Positions 1 to 7,846 of a DNA stretch of 9,723 nt are shown in pieces (position 1 is the stretch's first letter; every line of letters begins with the position of its first letter). Under the pieces are notes generated by a model, which was not told the origin of the DNA, made no database searches, and saw only the letters and a program-made list of their open reading frames with translations. The position numbers were made by a program, and so were the translations under genes. Source of the stretch: a bacterium (GTDB lineage: Bacteria > SZUA-79 > Acidulodesulfobacterales > Acidulodesulfobacteraceae); NCBI GenBank assembly GCA_021791295.1, contig JAJYWW010000135.1, positions 1 through 9,723 on the forward strand, in the 5' to 3' direction.

Positions 1-2
1 AA

Positions 3-197
3 GATTTGCATATCCACGATTTAAGACACGTCTTTGCAAGCAAGATGGTAATGGGCGGAACATCGTTATATATTACCGGCGAACTCTTAGGACACAGAAC
101 GACGCAGATGACAAAAAGGTATAGTCATTTAGTGCCGGAGACCTTGAAGAAGGCAGTTGATGATGTGTGGAAGAAAAAAGATGATAATGAGTACTAA
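3..197 (+). CDS. Tyrosine recombinase/phage integrase, C-terminal fragment (5' end outside window)
   Basis: This is the catalytic C-terminus of a site-specific tyrosine recombinase, the enzyme class that integrates and excises phages and genomic islands. Visible motifs are HDLRH (the H-x-x-R box), LLGHR (the second conserved His) and KRYSHL, whose Tyr is the expected nucleophile. They occur in the canonical order and spacing, followed by a short charged tail and a TAA stop. The reading frame is open to the window edge, so the start, the core-binding domain and the first catalytic Arg lie outside. The sequence looks like the common XerC/phage type and differs clearly from the recombinase at the right of the window. 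It is convergent with the mazF operon, from which a hairpin separates it. The family call is firm; whether it belongs to this island or to a neighbour cannot be decided here. Confidence 0.88.
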   Translation, partial: DLHIHDLRHVFASKMVMGGTSLYITGELLGHRTTQMTKRYSHLVPETLKKAVDDVWKKKDDNEY

Positions 198-203
198 ATA
201 ATT

Positions 204-225
204 ATAACTTTTAAATGAAAGTTAT
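204..225. terminator. Hairpin between convergent genes, candidate bidirectional terminator
   Basis: An 8-bp perfect inverted repeat (ATAACTTT at 204-211, AAAGTTAT at 218-225) with a 6-nt loop fills the short gap between the stop of the left recombinase (197) and the stop of mazF (226). Both sides are A/T-rich. Position and symmetry suit a terminator shared by two convergent genes. The stem has only one G-C pair, so its strength is doubtful. Confidence 0.42.
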
Positions 226-579
226 TTACAAGCACAGCGTAATCCGTAATGCATTATCAATAATATTCATATCTGTGCCTGCGCAGCTACCAATAACGCT
301 ATCTATTTCCCGTTCTAACACGGTTGCTATATTGTCGGCAACGATAACGGAATCGTTCAACAATCCCATCCGCTGACCAAGAGAACTATTTTTAAGAACT
401 GGTACTCTCGTTGGGCCTTTTCTATTAAAATTAGAGGTTATTAGCACAATTATTTTTTGACTTAGCCCTGTATTTAAAGCATTTGCCTGAACTACAAGAG
501 CAGGTCTCTTTTTGTAGGTTTTTAAATTAGAGTTAGGAAAACGAACTAAAACAACATCCCCGCGACTACAAGCAGTCAT
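226..579 (-). CDS. mazF: MazF/PemK-family toxin, endoribonuclease of a type II toxin-antitoxin system
   Basis: MazF/PemK toxins are small ribosome-independent RNases that cut mRNA at short motifs and stop growth when the antitoxin is lost. The 117 residues match the usual length and fold: RGDVVLVRFP (residues 6-15) is the beta1 signature, KKRPALVV (23-30) carries the conserved Arg of the active site, the LITS segment (46-49) carries the conserved Thr/Ser, and GLLNDSVIVADNIATV (72-87) is the usual C-terminal half. The start at 579 lies inside the upstream antitoxin gene, whose stop is at 566-568, giving a 14-nt overlap. AGGGA (589-593) and GGAAG (583-587) precede it as possible ribosome-binding sites. 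The overlap implies translational coupling to the antitoxin. It is the last gene of the operon, and no key residue appears missing. The family call is solid; the cleavage site cannot be read from the sequence. Confidence 0.92.
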   Translation of the reverse strand: MTACSRGDVVLVRFPNSNLKTYKKRPALVVQANALNTGLSQKIIVLITSNFNRKGPTRVPVLKNSSLGQRMGLLNDSVIVADNIATVLEREIDSVIGSCAGTDMNIIDNALRITLCL

Positions 580-1105
580 ATGCTTCCATCCCTAGCGCAT
601 TCCAATCTTCCTCGAAAGTATGCAGACGCATGCGTGTTTCTAATGCCTCTTCTGTAGACCAACCAATATCTTCGATTAATAAAGGCTCAATTAAAGATGA
701 AAATGATAAATTTGAGGTATTCCTCATTGGCTGAGGTAATAACATAGAAGTCAATTGCATAGATGACATTTGTATAGAAAAAGCGTCAAATATATAGGGC
801 ATATTAAAAAGTTTATACCAATTTAGAGCTTGTTCTGTTTTGATTGCAGTATTTTTTATAAATGGCCATTGCATAGAAAAAGCGTAAAGTGAGGAAGCTG
901 ACATATTGAGGGTTTCATTCTTATTATAAGCTTGTTTTGTTTTGATTGCAGTATTTCTAACTGAACGTTTATATTCAATAAAATTTACTACATTACTTTT
1001 AATATCAGTTTTATTTGACTGCTCCTCTATTATTATATATTTCCCATAAGATTCTTGTACATTATTATAGGGAATACTTAGACTTGTTTCTGTTTGCATA
1101 GTCAT
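566..1105 (-). CDS. Probable antitoxin partner of the MazF toxin, with internal duplication
   Basis: The 179-residue product has no DNA-binding domain that I recognise. Its role is inferred from two things. It lies directly upstream of and overlaps mazF, and its C-terminus (about residues 150-179) has an acidic/aromatic stretch, FEEDWNALGMEAYD, of the kind seen at the C-terminus of proteins encoded just before MazF toxins, where such tails plausibly thread over the toxin active site. The middle holds two related units (residues 51-79 and 85-112), each opening with NTAIKT and closing with AFS(M/I)Q. It is much longer than ordinary MazE-type antitoxins (about 70-90 residues). The start ATG overlaps the previous gene's TGA as ATGA, with a good AGGAGAT site upstream within that gene, so translation is coupled. 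The stop is TAG. Antitoxin function is inference. Confidence 0.68.
   Translation of the reverse strand: MTMQTETSLSIPYNNVQESYGKYIIIEEQSNKTDIKSNVVNFIEYKRSVRNTAIKTKQAYNKNETLNMSASSLYAFSMQWPFIKNTAIKTEQALNWYKLFNMPYIFDAFSIQMSSMQLTSMLLPQPMRNTSNLSFSSLIEPLLIEDIGWSTEEALETRMRLHTFEEDWNALGMEAYDCL
770..853 (-). repeat. Internal gene duplication, copy 2 (28 codons)
   Basis: Second unit of a duplicated segment inside the putative antitoxin gene. On the coding strand it begins AATACTGCAATCAAAACA, identical to copy 1, and ends with a nearly identical stretch encoding AFSIQ. The middle is diverged and one codon shorter than copy 1. Confidence 0.75.
869..955 (-). repeat. Internal gene duplication, copy 1 (29 codons)
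   Basis: First unit of the duplicated segment, offset about 100 bp from copy 2. The first 27 coding bases differ from copy 2 at a single position and the last about 19 bases at one or two, while the centre is largely different. The repeat stays in frame at the protein level. Confidence 0.75.
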
Positions 1106-1905
1106 TTTATATCTCCTTTTTTTGTAATTTCTATCCCTAAATCTACCAGTTCCTTAAAAACAGATTTAATCTTATTATGAGGTAAGTCTCCGGTAGGTTG
1201 AGGGTTTGTATTAATATCTATTTCTAACTTACATTCGCTTTGCAATAATTTTTCTGCCGGTGATACCGATAACATTTGTCCTGAGAGCGCAAACTCAAAG
1301 CCTTGCATTATTACAACTGACCACTTTGAAAGCCTGTTAATTTTAAGATATTCAAGACCGTGAAGTTTAGAAAAACGAGGGCGGTTAATTTGATAAAGAA
1401 AGTCTGACGATGTTTCATCGTCTATTTGAATAGATTTCAAGTACTTGGCAATATACATATTTCCAACAGCAATGTCTGCAACAGGACGTATAAGTCCGGC
1501 ACCAAAAGCAAGTCTATTAATTGGCGGAGCAAGAGTAAGCCAGTTTTCTATGTTTAGTGAAAATTTTTTAACAACTTCATCTAAGTAACCAATATTAGGT
1601 AAACCATTATCATAGGACAACTGTGGATTAGGTGTATATAACCAATCAATTCGATATAGTTGCGACAATTGAGGCTGTATACTTAATTGCATTAGTCCAT
1701 TCTCAAAAGGGCCAATATCACTATAGAAGGGACGGGTTATCCTTTGCGTAGGCTGACCTGATATGACAGATTCCCACCATTTTTCCGGAGTTTCAGGATT
1801 TGCTTTAGTAAAAGCTGTTAAACGTATGTTTTCTGTTAGCCATTCGCTTTGCTGATGCACGGATAAGAGTGAATCTTTTTTCTTTTTTATAACTGATTTC
1901 TTCAT
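1102..1905 (-). CDS. Uncharacterised 267-residue protein, first gene of the mazF operon
   Basis: I do not recognise a characterised family. After a Lys-rich N-terminus (residues 1-10), the protein reads as a soluble alpha/beta protein without signal peptide or membrane segment. Features that look conserved rather than random are a Trp-rich part near NIRLTAF...EKWWES (26-46), RIDWLYTP (85-92), the block SSDFLYQINRPR (166-177) and KINRLSKWSV (188-197). The C-terminus (LEIDINTNP, then an amphipathic helix, 228-260) is faintly like the tail of the TIGR04255 family, but I would not assign it. The start at 1905 is supported by GGAG at 1915-1918 and a strong promoter. Its TGA overlaps the next ATG (ATGA), so it is translationally coupled to the putative antitoxin and mazF. 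It may be a third toxin-antitoxin component or a partner of the antitoxin; that is inference. Confidence 0.72.
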   Translation of the reverse strand: MKKSVIKKKKDSLLSVHQQSEWLTENIRLTAFTKANPETPEKWWESVISGQPTQRITRPFYSDIGPFENGLMQLSIQPQLSQLYRIDWLYTPNPQLSYDNGLPNIGYLDEVVKKFSLNIENWLTLAPPINRLAFGAGLIRPVADIAVGNMYIAKYLKSIQIDDETSSDFLYQINRPRFSKLHGLEYLKINRLSKWSVVIMQGFEFALSGQMLSVSPAEKLLQSECKLEIDINTNPQPTGDLPHNKIKSVFKELVDLGIEITKKGDIK

Positions 1906-1931
1906 TATTTCATTCTCCGCTTATATATTAA

Positions 1932-1960
1932 ATAATAAAAAAAACATTAAATTCTGTCAA
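1932..1960 (-). promoter_or_regulatory. Sigma70-type promoter of the mazF operon
   Basis: On the minus strand, TTGACA (1960-1955) is followed after exactly 17 nt by TATTAT (1937-1932), a near-consensus promoter. Transcription would start near 1925, giving a leader of about 20 nt that contains the GGAG at 1918-1915. The spacer holds most of an 8-base T run (forward A run, 1937-1944). A second TTGACA lies 24 nt upstream (1984-1979), with the palindrome TGATATCA (1971-1978) between them, a plausible site for autoregulation by the operon's antitoxin. Confidence 0.72.
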
Positions 1961-2086
1961 GCTTTTATATTGATATCATGTCAAGGCAAAATAGAAATGT
2001 CCACTTCTTAGCAATTGATAACTGCAATCTTTTAGCTAAAATTAAAATTAATACATCATAGTTAAATTCTCTAAAATTTTTAAAAA

Positions 2087-4774
2087 TTAAAAATCCTTAT
2101 ATTTTCTAAAATTACTCGCCAAATCAGAAAATGAATCCGGCTTATATTTATTAAAACCTTCCTCGTCAACAAAAATATAATCGAAAACTACTTTATGCTG
2201 AGAAATATTTATATCTTCGCACCATTGCTTTAGGCGTGCCATTTTTAACGGAGTATCGAGGTCTTCAAGTCCTTTGGTTTCTACAATATAAATATGCTTC
2301 TCATCAGTTTTTACAATAAAATCGGGGTAATAATCAGAAATATTCCCGTTTGCATTAACATAATCTATTTTGAAATGCACCGCCAAATAATTTTTTACAT
2401 AAGAAACGATATCCGGGCATCTTTCTAAAAATGAAGCAAAAAGCAGTTCGAGATGGCTGTCGCCGATAATTTTATTAAAAAGACTCTTTTGCGGCATTAT
2501 GAAGCCCTGGTCTTTAACAACAAACGGCCTTGTTTGCCTTAGTTTTATATAATCCCTGATTTCCGCACTGCCCTTGTCTAAAATTGTTAAATCGTTTATC
2601 TTTTTAATAAAAGTCTGGACTATTGTTTTTGTTGCTTCAAGTTCCGAAAGGTTTCTTAATGTGTTTAAATCTTCAATTTCTACCTGCCTGTCGAACAGAT
2701 ATCTTGAAATAAATTCTTTTACCTTCCCATATAGAACGTCATATCCGCTTATTAACCTCAGCTCATGCATAATGACCTTGGTAAAATAGCCTATAGCATT
2801 TCTATAATCGACAATTAAATCAGAACTAAGCATTATGGTATGGTTTATTTTATCGGAGGTAATTTCTTTAAAAACTATTTCCCGTTTTTCTTCTTCGCTG
2901 AATTGCTTGTATTCAATCCGTTTATTTCCGAAAATAGACGGATTTAAGTCTTCTAATTGCTTATATTCCCTGTAAATTCTTGGAGACAGAACTGGTATTT
3001 CTATATTAAGCTTATCTATATCTTTTTTTACATTGTCATTATCCACTTCTATAATTATCGGAGCCTTTGCTCCCGTGCCGTAACCCATCGGTTTTCGCTC
3101 GAGCTCAACCCCTTCGGTCTGTATGGATTCTACAAATTCCATAAATGCATCGGTTCCAACGACGCTCACATATTCCGTAGCATCTGTACCGGGATACATC
3201 CTTCTTAAACCTCTTCCTAATGTCTGTTCCGGCAGAATATTGCTTTTTGCAGCATAGGCACGAAGCCCTACTATAGTGGTGACATTGCGGACATCCCAGC
3301 CTTCTTTTAAAACAAGGACGGAAACTATGACTTTATAAGGGCTTTCGAAGCTATCTATTTCGTTTGCAGCATTTCTCAATCTATCTAGTTCTTCTTTGCT
3401 CTTTCCTGTGTCATGTTCGGCAATTTCACCGTTATTTTTAGTGTGTATTACTAAAACAGCACCTTTAAGGTCTGAATACCTGTTTTCAAGATAGTCGGCA
3501 ACATCGTCGCAGTTTATTGTGTCATCCGTCATAATGAAAAGAATGGCTTTTTTGCCGAGCTTTTCATGTTCTATATATGCTTTGCGCCATTCTTCTATTC
3601 CCAAGGCTATATAATCTGAATATTTTTCGGTATATTTTGAACTTTTCTTTTCGGAAAGTTTTGCCCGACTTGCTGAATCAGGTAAAACAGGATGCTTTAC
3701 GACATCCTGGTAAATAGCTTCCACCAGCGGATAGTCAACTACGGTTTGTACGAAAATAGCCCCGTTATTGTGCTTAGGCGTTGCCGTAACATCCATCTGC
3801 AATGAAAGGAAATGTCCTTTTTGTTTTAAACGGTTATGGATATCTTCTATCGATTTAAACCATGCAAGACGGCTGTCGTGAATATGATGGGCTTCATCGT
3901 TAATTACTATTAATTCGTCAATTTCCCTGACTATAATTCCTAAATCCACTTTTGAATCGTTCGTTTTGCCTACGGGTCTTTTTCCAAGAAAATAGTCGTC
4001 GAGGTTTTCATCATTAAAGCTCGGGTCGGTATCGTTTCCGCTATATACTCTATGAATATTAGTCAAGAAAATATTTCCGGTTTTGCGAACGACAGAAACG
4101 TTATCCTGAATATGAAGCGTAAGTTGAAAATCATCCTGCCAGTTTTGACCTCCAAAACCGTTATTCGGCAAAAGGGGGTCGTTCCAGAATATTTTTAATC
4201 CGTCAAAATCGGCGCGCAGCCTATCTAAGACTATTATATTTGGGGCAATTATAAGAAAGTTGGTCGATAGTTTAGAGTCTTCTTCGTATAGCTTGTGGAA
4301 ATAGCACCAGGTAACTATAAGGCTCATTACTTTAGTTTTGCCGCTTCCGGTAGCCATTTTTATAACTAATCTAAGCCAGTCTTCATCAAACATTCCGGTA
4401 GAAACCGCTTTCGAAGAATCATATTTTAAAAGGTCGTATTTATCTTTAACTTTTGCAACTTCGTATAAATAAATAATGGTTTCTATAGCTTCTCTTTGGG
4501 CAAAGTAATATTTAAACTCGGCCGTATCGTCGCCTGATTTTTCTATAATATGCGCTGTATTAAACCACCATTCTAATAAGGACTTTGAAGTTGCACTTGC
4601 ACCGGCATAGAGGTCATCGCGCCAGTCTTTAACTTCTTTTCTAATTTTAGAAACAAGCGGCGGCAAAAGCTTCTCGTAACTTGTATCCCTTAAAGACTCA
4701 TCAGCAGGAAACCATCTGTATTCAGGATATAGAACGTCATACGGAGATTTTGAAAAATTAGTATGAATTGCCAT
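2087..4774 (-). CDS. res: Type III restriction endonuclease subunit Res (translocase plus nuclease)
   Basis: Res is the ATP-dependent motor and nuclease of a Type III restriction-modification complex. It works only with Mod, moves or slides along DNA between head-to-head unmethylated sites, and cuts nearby. In the 895 residues one sees ATGSGKT (Walker A, 141-147), DEAHH (Walker B, 293-297), TATPK (motif III, 330-334), LKEGWDVRNV (motif V, 489-498) and QTLGRGLRR (motif VI, 517-525), all typical of superfamily 2. A C-terminal PD-(D/E)XK nuclease follows: YPDF with D818, then VETKG with E832 and K834. All key residues are present, so it should be active. It is a little shorter than EcoP15I Res (about 970). 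The ATG at 4774 has AAAGGAA at 4781-4787. It starts 37 nt after mod stops, in one operon. The stop is followed by a 14-bp all-A/T palindrome (2075-2088), at best a weak terminator. Confidence 0.93.
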   Translation of the reverse strand: MAIHTNFSKSPYDVLYPEYRWFPADESLRDTSYEKLLPPLVSKIRKEVKDWRDDLYAGASATSKSLLEWWFNTAHIIEKSGDDTAEFKYYFAQREAIETIIYLYEVAKVKDKYDLLKYDSSKAVSTGMFDEDWLRLVIKMATGSGKTKVMSLIVTWCYFHKLYEEDSKLSTNFLIIAPNIIVLDRLRADFDGLKIFWNDPLLPNNGFGGQNWQDDFQLTLHIQDNVSVVRKTGNIFLTNIHRVYSGNDTDPSFNDENLDDYFLGKRPVGKTNDSKVDLGIIVREIDELIVINDEAHHIHDSRLAWFKSIEDIHNRLKQKGHFLSLQMDVTATPKHNNGAIFVQTVVDYPLVEAIYQDVVKHPVLPDSASRAKLSEKKSSKYTEKYSDYIALGIEEWRKAYIEHEKLGKKAILFIMTDDTINCDDVADYLENRYSDLKGAVLVIHTKNNGEIAEHDTGKSKEELDRLRNAANEIDSFESPYKVIVSVLVLKEGWDVRNVTTIVGLRAYAAKSNILPEQTLGRGLRRMYPGTDATEYVSVVGTDAFMEFVESIQTEGVELERKPMGYGTGAKAPIIIEVDNDNVKKDIDKLNIEIPVLSPRIYREYKQLEDLNPSIFGNKRIEYKQFSEEEKREIVFKEITSDKINHTIMLSSDLIVDYRNAIGYFTKVIMHELRLISGYDVLYGKVKEFISRYLFDRQVEIEDLNTLRNLSELEATKTIVQTFIKKINDLTILDKGSAEIRDYIKLRQTRPFVVKDQGFIMPQKSLFNKIIGDSHLELLFASFLERCPDIVSYVKNYLAVHFKIDYVNANGNISDYYPDFIVKTDEKHIYIVETKGLEDLDTPLKMARLKQWCEDINISQHKVVFDYIFVDEEGFNKYKPDSFSDLASNFRKYKDF

Positions 4775-4811
4775 TTTTTATTCCTTTATAAATCTATTTC
4801 GGTTATATAAT

Positions 4812-7070
4812 TCAGACGGAAACCTCAAATACCTTCATAGTATCGTTTCCGAATATATCGACAACTTTGACTGCAATCTTATGCCTCCCATTATTGCAGT
4901 CATGATAAGGCGTTATAAGTTCTAATGACCTGTTCTTCTTAGTCCTAAAAGACTGCCATTCGTTTTCGAAGATATAATCGCCCGTCCATTTTTCTTCAAT
5001 TTTACCTGTATCGAAGTTCTTAACTTTTATAATTTCACGCCGAGATTCAAAATTGAAATCAACGCTCCAGTAATCAATCCAGTCAGTCCAATTCTCAGTA
5101 AGTATTTCTTTAGTTATAATGCCGTCTTTATCCTTATTTACCTTAATAATCCTGCCGTTTTCGACAACAATTTTACTTTTGCCGTTTGAAAGCGAGGATG
5201 CCGCATTATCTACCGTATCCTGAGAATAATGGACTGAAAAATCTGTTAATTCAATAGTTATCTGATTATTTTTTACGTGCGGTTTTACTTCTATGTAATT
5301 TACATCGTAAAATACAACCTGATTTTTCTCTATTGCCCTTTTATCGAAAACATCTCTGGGTATATATTTAAGCGCTAAATCAATTCCTTTAGCCCTTGCT
5401 TCTTCTTGAATACGCGGAAATAACCCCATTTCAAATTCAAAGGCAAGGATATCTATGCGCGAAATTCTCTTTTCCTGACACTCAAGTATGACTTCTTCGA
5501 CGAAAAGGCGTGTTACCGGAAGATTTATCGGTCCGACCGTAACAAATCTACCTGCCTTTTTGCCCTGAAAACATTTAAAGTTTTCAACCGTTTCCGATTT
5601 ATAGGCCTTAAGTATAAGCAATACAAAATCTTTTTCTTTTTGCTCTAGCTGTTTTTGGCGTTCTTCCTCACGAAGGTTCATATTAACGCCGATGTAATGC
5701 GCTCTTTCATATTTGCCGATATTTAATATTTCAAAAGCGCGAAAATCTTTTCCGCCAGCTTTTAGTTCCCGTTGAACCTGAATCATTCTTTTACGGGTTG
5801 TGTGTATCGCAAACTTGCCGAGGTCGGAACCTATCCATTTTCGACCAAGTTTTTCGGCCACAGCAAGAGTGGTGCCAGAGCCGCAGAAGAAGTCGGCAAC
5901 GATGTCGTTTTCGTTGGAACTAACTTTTATTATTCGATCAAGAAGGGCTTCCGGCTTTTGAGTAGGATAATCAACCCGCTCATCAGCCATTGGGTTAACT
6001 ATTGGTATATCCACCCAAACATTTTGAACCATTTGCCCTGAATAATTATCTTCATATATTTTTCGATAAATACGTGCGTTAATATCTTTAGGCATAACTA
6101 GTTCATTATTTTTATACATTGTTTCCATTCGCTCCTTAGAATAAAGCCAGCCCGTTTTTGGCGGTTGTATGCCATGAAATTCATAGCGCAAATTAGGCCG
6201 ATTTAAAGGATTTACTAAGGGGGATTTCATGAATTTCCGTCCATCCCCATCATCAAATGTAAACCTTTCCTTTATGTACTTTTTTGTATTTTCATCATCT
6301 TTCGAATAGATTGGGTTGAATATATGCTCCTCACCCTTGGCATAAAAAAGCAGAGTGTCGTTTGTAATACCGAATTGGTCAGCTGACCATGCCTGAGCCT
6401 GCTTCCTTCGCCAAATTATTTCGTTGACGAAATTTGCTTCCCCAAAAACCTCATTCATGACTAATCTTAGTAGACTATTAACTCTGTAATCGCAATGTAC
6501 ATAAATACTTCCGTCTTCCGCCAATAAATCACGCATTAAAACAAGTCTTTCGTAAATCATGGCTATAAAGCTATCCGCCCCTTTACCCCAAGTATCTCGA
6601 TATGCGAGTTCTTCCAAAACGCTCGGCTTTTTGGTAAATGTTTCTTCTCCTATTTCTATATCCATTGAAAAATCGGCGCCGACATCAAATGGCGGATCAA
6701 TATAAATCAATTTTATTCCGCCGGCTTGTTCAATTTCATCTCGCATAGGACCGTTTTTCAAACTTGAAAGAATAAGCTTGTTATCACCCCATATAAGCTT
6801 ATTCGTCCAGCCGGATTTTTGGCGTCCGCGTTCGTCAAACAGGAATAATTGAGATTTGGTATCTTCAGGCTTTTCAGGGCGGGGTTCATCAATCTGCTCT
6901 ATAACCTGAAACGGCAGAACTATATTTGCAACTTCAGCAGTTTTTCCATTCCAGACAAGTTCTACTTCGCGCTTATCATCAAAGAGTAAAAAGCGGTATT
7001 TATCGGGAAGAGGTTTATCTTTTTCTATTAGTTGTAATATTTCACGTTTTTCAGATTCGGTCAGTTTCAT
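4812..7070 (-). CDS. mod: Type III modification methylase Mod (site-specific DNA methyltransferase)
   Basis: Mod recognises the target sequence and transfers a methyl group from S-adenosylmethionine, most likely to adenine N6. It is also required for cleavage by Res. The motif order is that of a beta-class enzyme: catalytic DPPF (residues 125-128) first, then a variable target-recognition region (about 200-360), YPTQKP (368-373), and last the SAM-binding FCGSGT (395-400). DPPF replaces the commoner DPPY, an accepted variant in this position. The methylase core ends near residue 430; a further 320 residues of mixed alpha/beta sequence make the protein 752 long, longer than EcoP15I Mod (about 645). 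This extension probably contributes to dimerisation or Res contact (inference). The start at 7070 has a modest GGGGTAAG upstream and possibly its own promoter. No frameshift or simple-sequence repeat suggesting phase variation was seen. Confidence 0.93.
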   Translation of the reverse strand: MKLTESEKREILQLIEKDKPLPDKYRFLLFDDKREVELVWNGKTAEVANIVLPFQVIEQIDEPRPEKPEDTKSQLFLFDERGRQKSGWTNKLIWGDNKLILSSLKNGPMRDEIEQAGGIKLIYIDPPFDVGADFSMDIEIGEETFTKKPSVLEELAYRDTWGKGADSFIAMIYERLVLMRDLLAEDGSIYVHCDYRVNSLLRLVMNEVFGEANFVNEIIWRRKQAQAWSADQFGITNDTLLFYAKGEEHIFNPIYSKDDENTKKYIKERFTFDDGDGRKFMKSPLVNPLNRPNLRYEFHGIQPPKTGWLYSKERMETMYKNNELVMPKDINARIYRKIYEDNYSGQMVQNVWVDIPIVNPMADERVDYPTQKPEALLDRIIKVSSNENDIVADFFCGSGTTLAVAEKLGRKWIGSDLGKFAIHTTRKRMIQVQRELKAGGKDFRAFEILNIGKYERAHYIGVNMNLREEERQKQLEQKEKDFVLLILKAYKSETVENFKCFQGKKAGRFVTVGPINLPVTRLFVEEVILECQEKRISRIDILAFEFEMGLFPRIQEEARAKGIDLALKYIPRDVFDKRAIEKNQVVFYDVNYIEVKPHVKNNQITIELTDFSVHYSQDTVDNAASSLSNGKSKIVVENGRIIKVNKDKDGIITKEILTENWTDWIDYWSVDFNFESRREIIKVKNFDTGKIEEKWTGDYIFENEWQSFRTKKNRSLELITPYHDCNNGRHKIAVKVVDIFGNDTMKVFEVSV

Positions 7071-7095
7071 TTATTCTTACCCCAAAAAAGTATCT

Positions 7096-7101
7096 ATTAT
7101 A
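7096..7101 (-). promoter_or_regulatory. Possible -10 element upstream of mod
   Basis: A perfect TATAAT on the minus strand, about 25 nt before the mod start, could serve as a separate promoter for mod and res, which would free them from the interrupted gene upstream. No good -35 lies at 16-18 nt; the nearest TTGACT (7120-7115) is only 13 nt away. The region is very A/T-rich, so chance is possible. Confidence 0.3.
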
Positions 7102-7159
7102 TATTAAATTCTTTAGTCAATTATATATTATTTCTGAAGTTTCTGATAATGATGCACTC

Positions 7160-7744
7160 CTAAAACAAACTTATTCCCTTGCTATTTACAAATTTTTTAA
7201 ATTCATCTTCGTTTTGTAATAATTGTTGGTAAATAAATTTAGAAATTATAAAAGCACGCTTTATAATTACTTTTAGCTTCTCTTCATAAGAATCTTTTTT
7301 TACAATGTTCTCTAAATGAAAGTGAACGCTTTGGCCTCTTAAAGTATAAATCTCTTTTATTTGGCTCTCAGAGTATTCTTTAGGAAATTTAAAATAATTC
7401 AAAATTTTTAGACAACCTTCAGCGAATTTATTTTTTTCTCTTGCATTTACCAGAGCTTCTATAGATTTAGTCAATTGTAATATTGCATCTAATCCGTCAT
7501 GGCATTGTAGAGCAAATTGAAAAGCATTAAACCCATGCCTCAAACGAAAATAATTTACATTTTTTATATTGCTGTCGCTATATATATTTTGAAGGTTTCT
7601 ATATACCTTATCTATCAGTTTTATGTGCATGCCCCTTAATTCTAAAAAATTCCCGTATTCATATCGCCTATATTCAGGAAGAGTACCGGAATTTCTTATA
7701 TTATAAAGATTCCCGTCGTTATTGCCGCCTATAAATATTGCCAT
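7160..7744 (-). CDS. C-terminal open fragment of the HEPN gene (194 residues)
   Basis: First ordinary start (ATG at 7744) after the internal TAG. The fragment keeps the complete HEPN-like segment: helices around residues 70-115, the R136-x4-H141 motif inside LRGQSVHFH, and a final helix rich in Lys, Ile and Phe (155-180). No ribosome-binding site worth the name precedes the ATG (the upstream bases read TATTCCTCAATATGAA), so independent expression is doubtful and the fragment is best seen as the remainder of the 307-residue protein. It ends in TAG, 89 nt before mod. Confidence 0.5.
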   Translation of the reverse strand: MAIFIGGNNDGNLYNIRNSGTLPEYRRYEYGNFLELRGMHIKLIDKVYRNLQNIYSDSNIKNVNYFRLRHGFNAFQFALQCHDGLDAILQLTKSIEALVNAREKNKFAEGCLKILNYFKFPKEYSESQIKEIYTLRGQSVHFHLENIVKKDSYEEKLKVIIKRAFIISKFIYQQLLQNEDEFKKFVNSKGISLF

Positions 7745-7846
7745 TTCATATTGAGGAATACCTAAAGCAATAATTATAGAATTTAAAAAATAATCAAGTT
7801 TCAGACGTAAATTTTCATCCTCTGCGTTAAGAATATTAGGCTCGTC

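Noticed and set aside
2008..2039. TTAGC/GCTAA inverted repeat downstream of res as a terminator
   Set aside because: The stem is 5 bp with a 22-nt loop and no T run follows on the minus strand.
2574..3208. Plus-strand open frames inside res (2574-2789, 2957-3208)
   Set aside because: They are antisense to well-defined helicase and linker sequence and show no recognisable domain or ribosome-binding site.
7096..7120. TTGACT-TATAAT as a full promoter for mod
   Set aside because: The spacing is only 13 nt, too short for sigma70; only the -10 element was kept, at low confidence.
5772..7219. Plus-strand open frames inside mod and the mod/HEPN gap (5772-6041, 6926-7219)
   Set aside because: They are shadows of the methylase frame, without motifs of their own.
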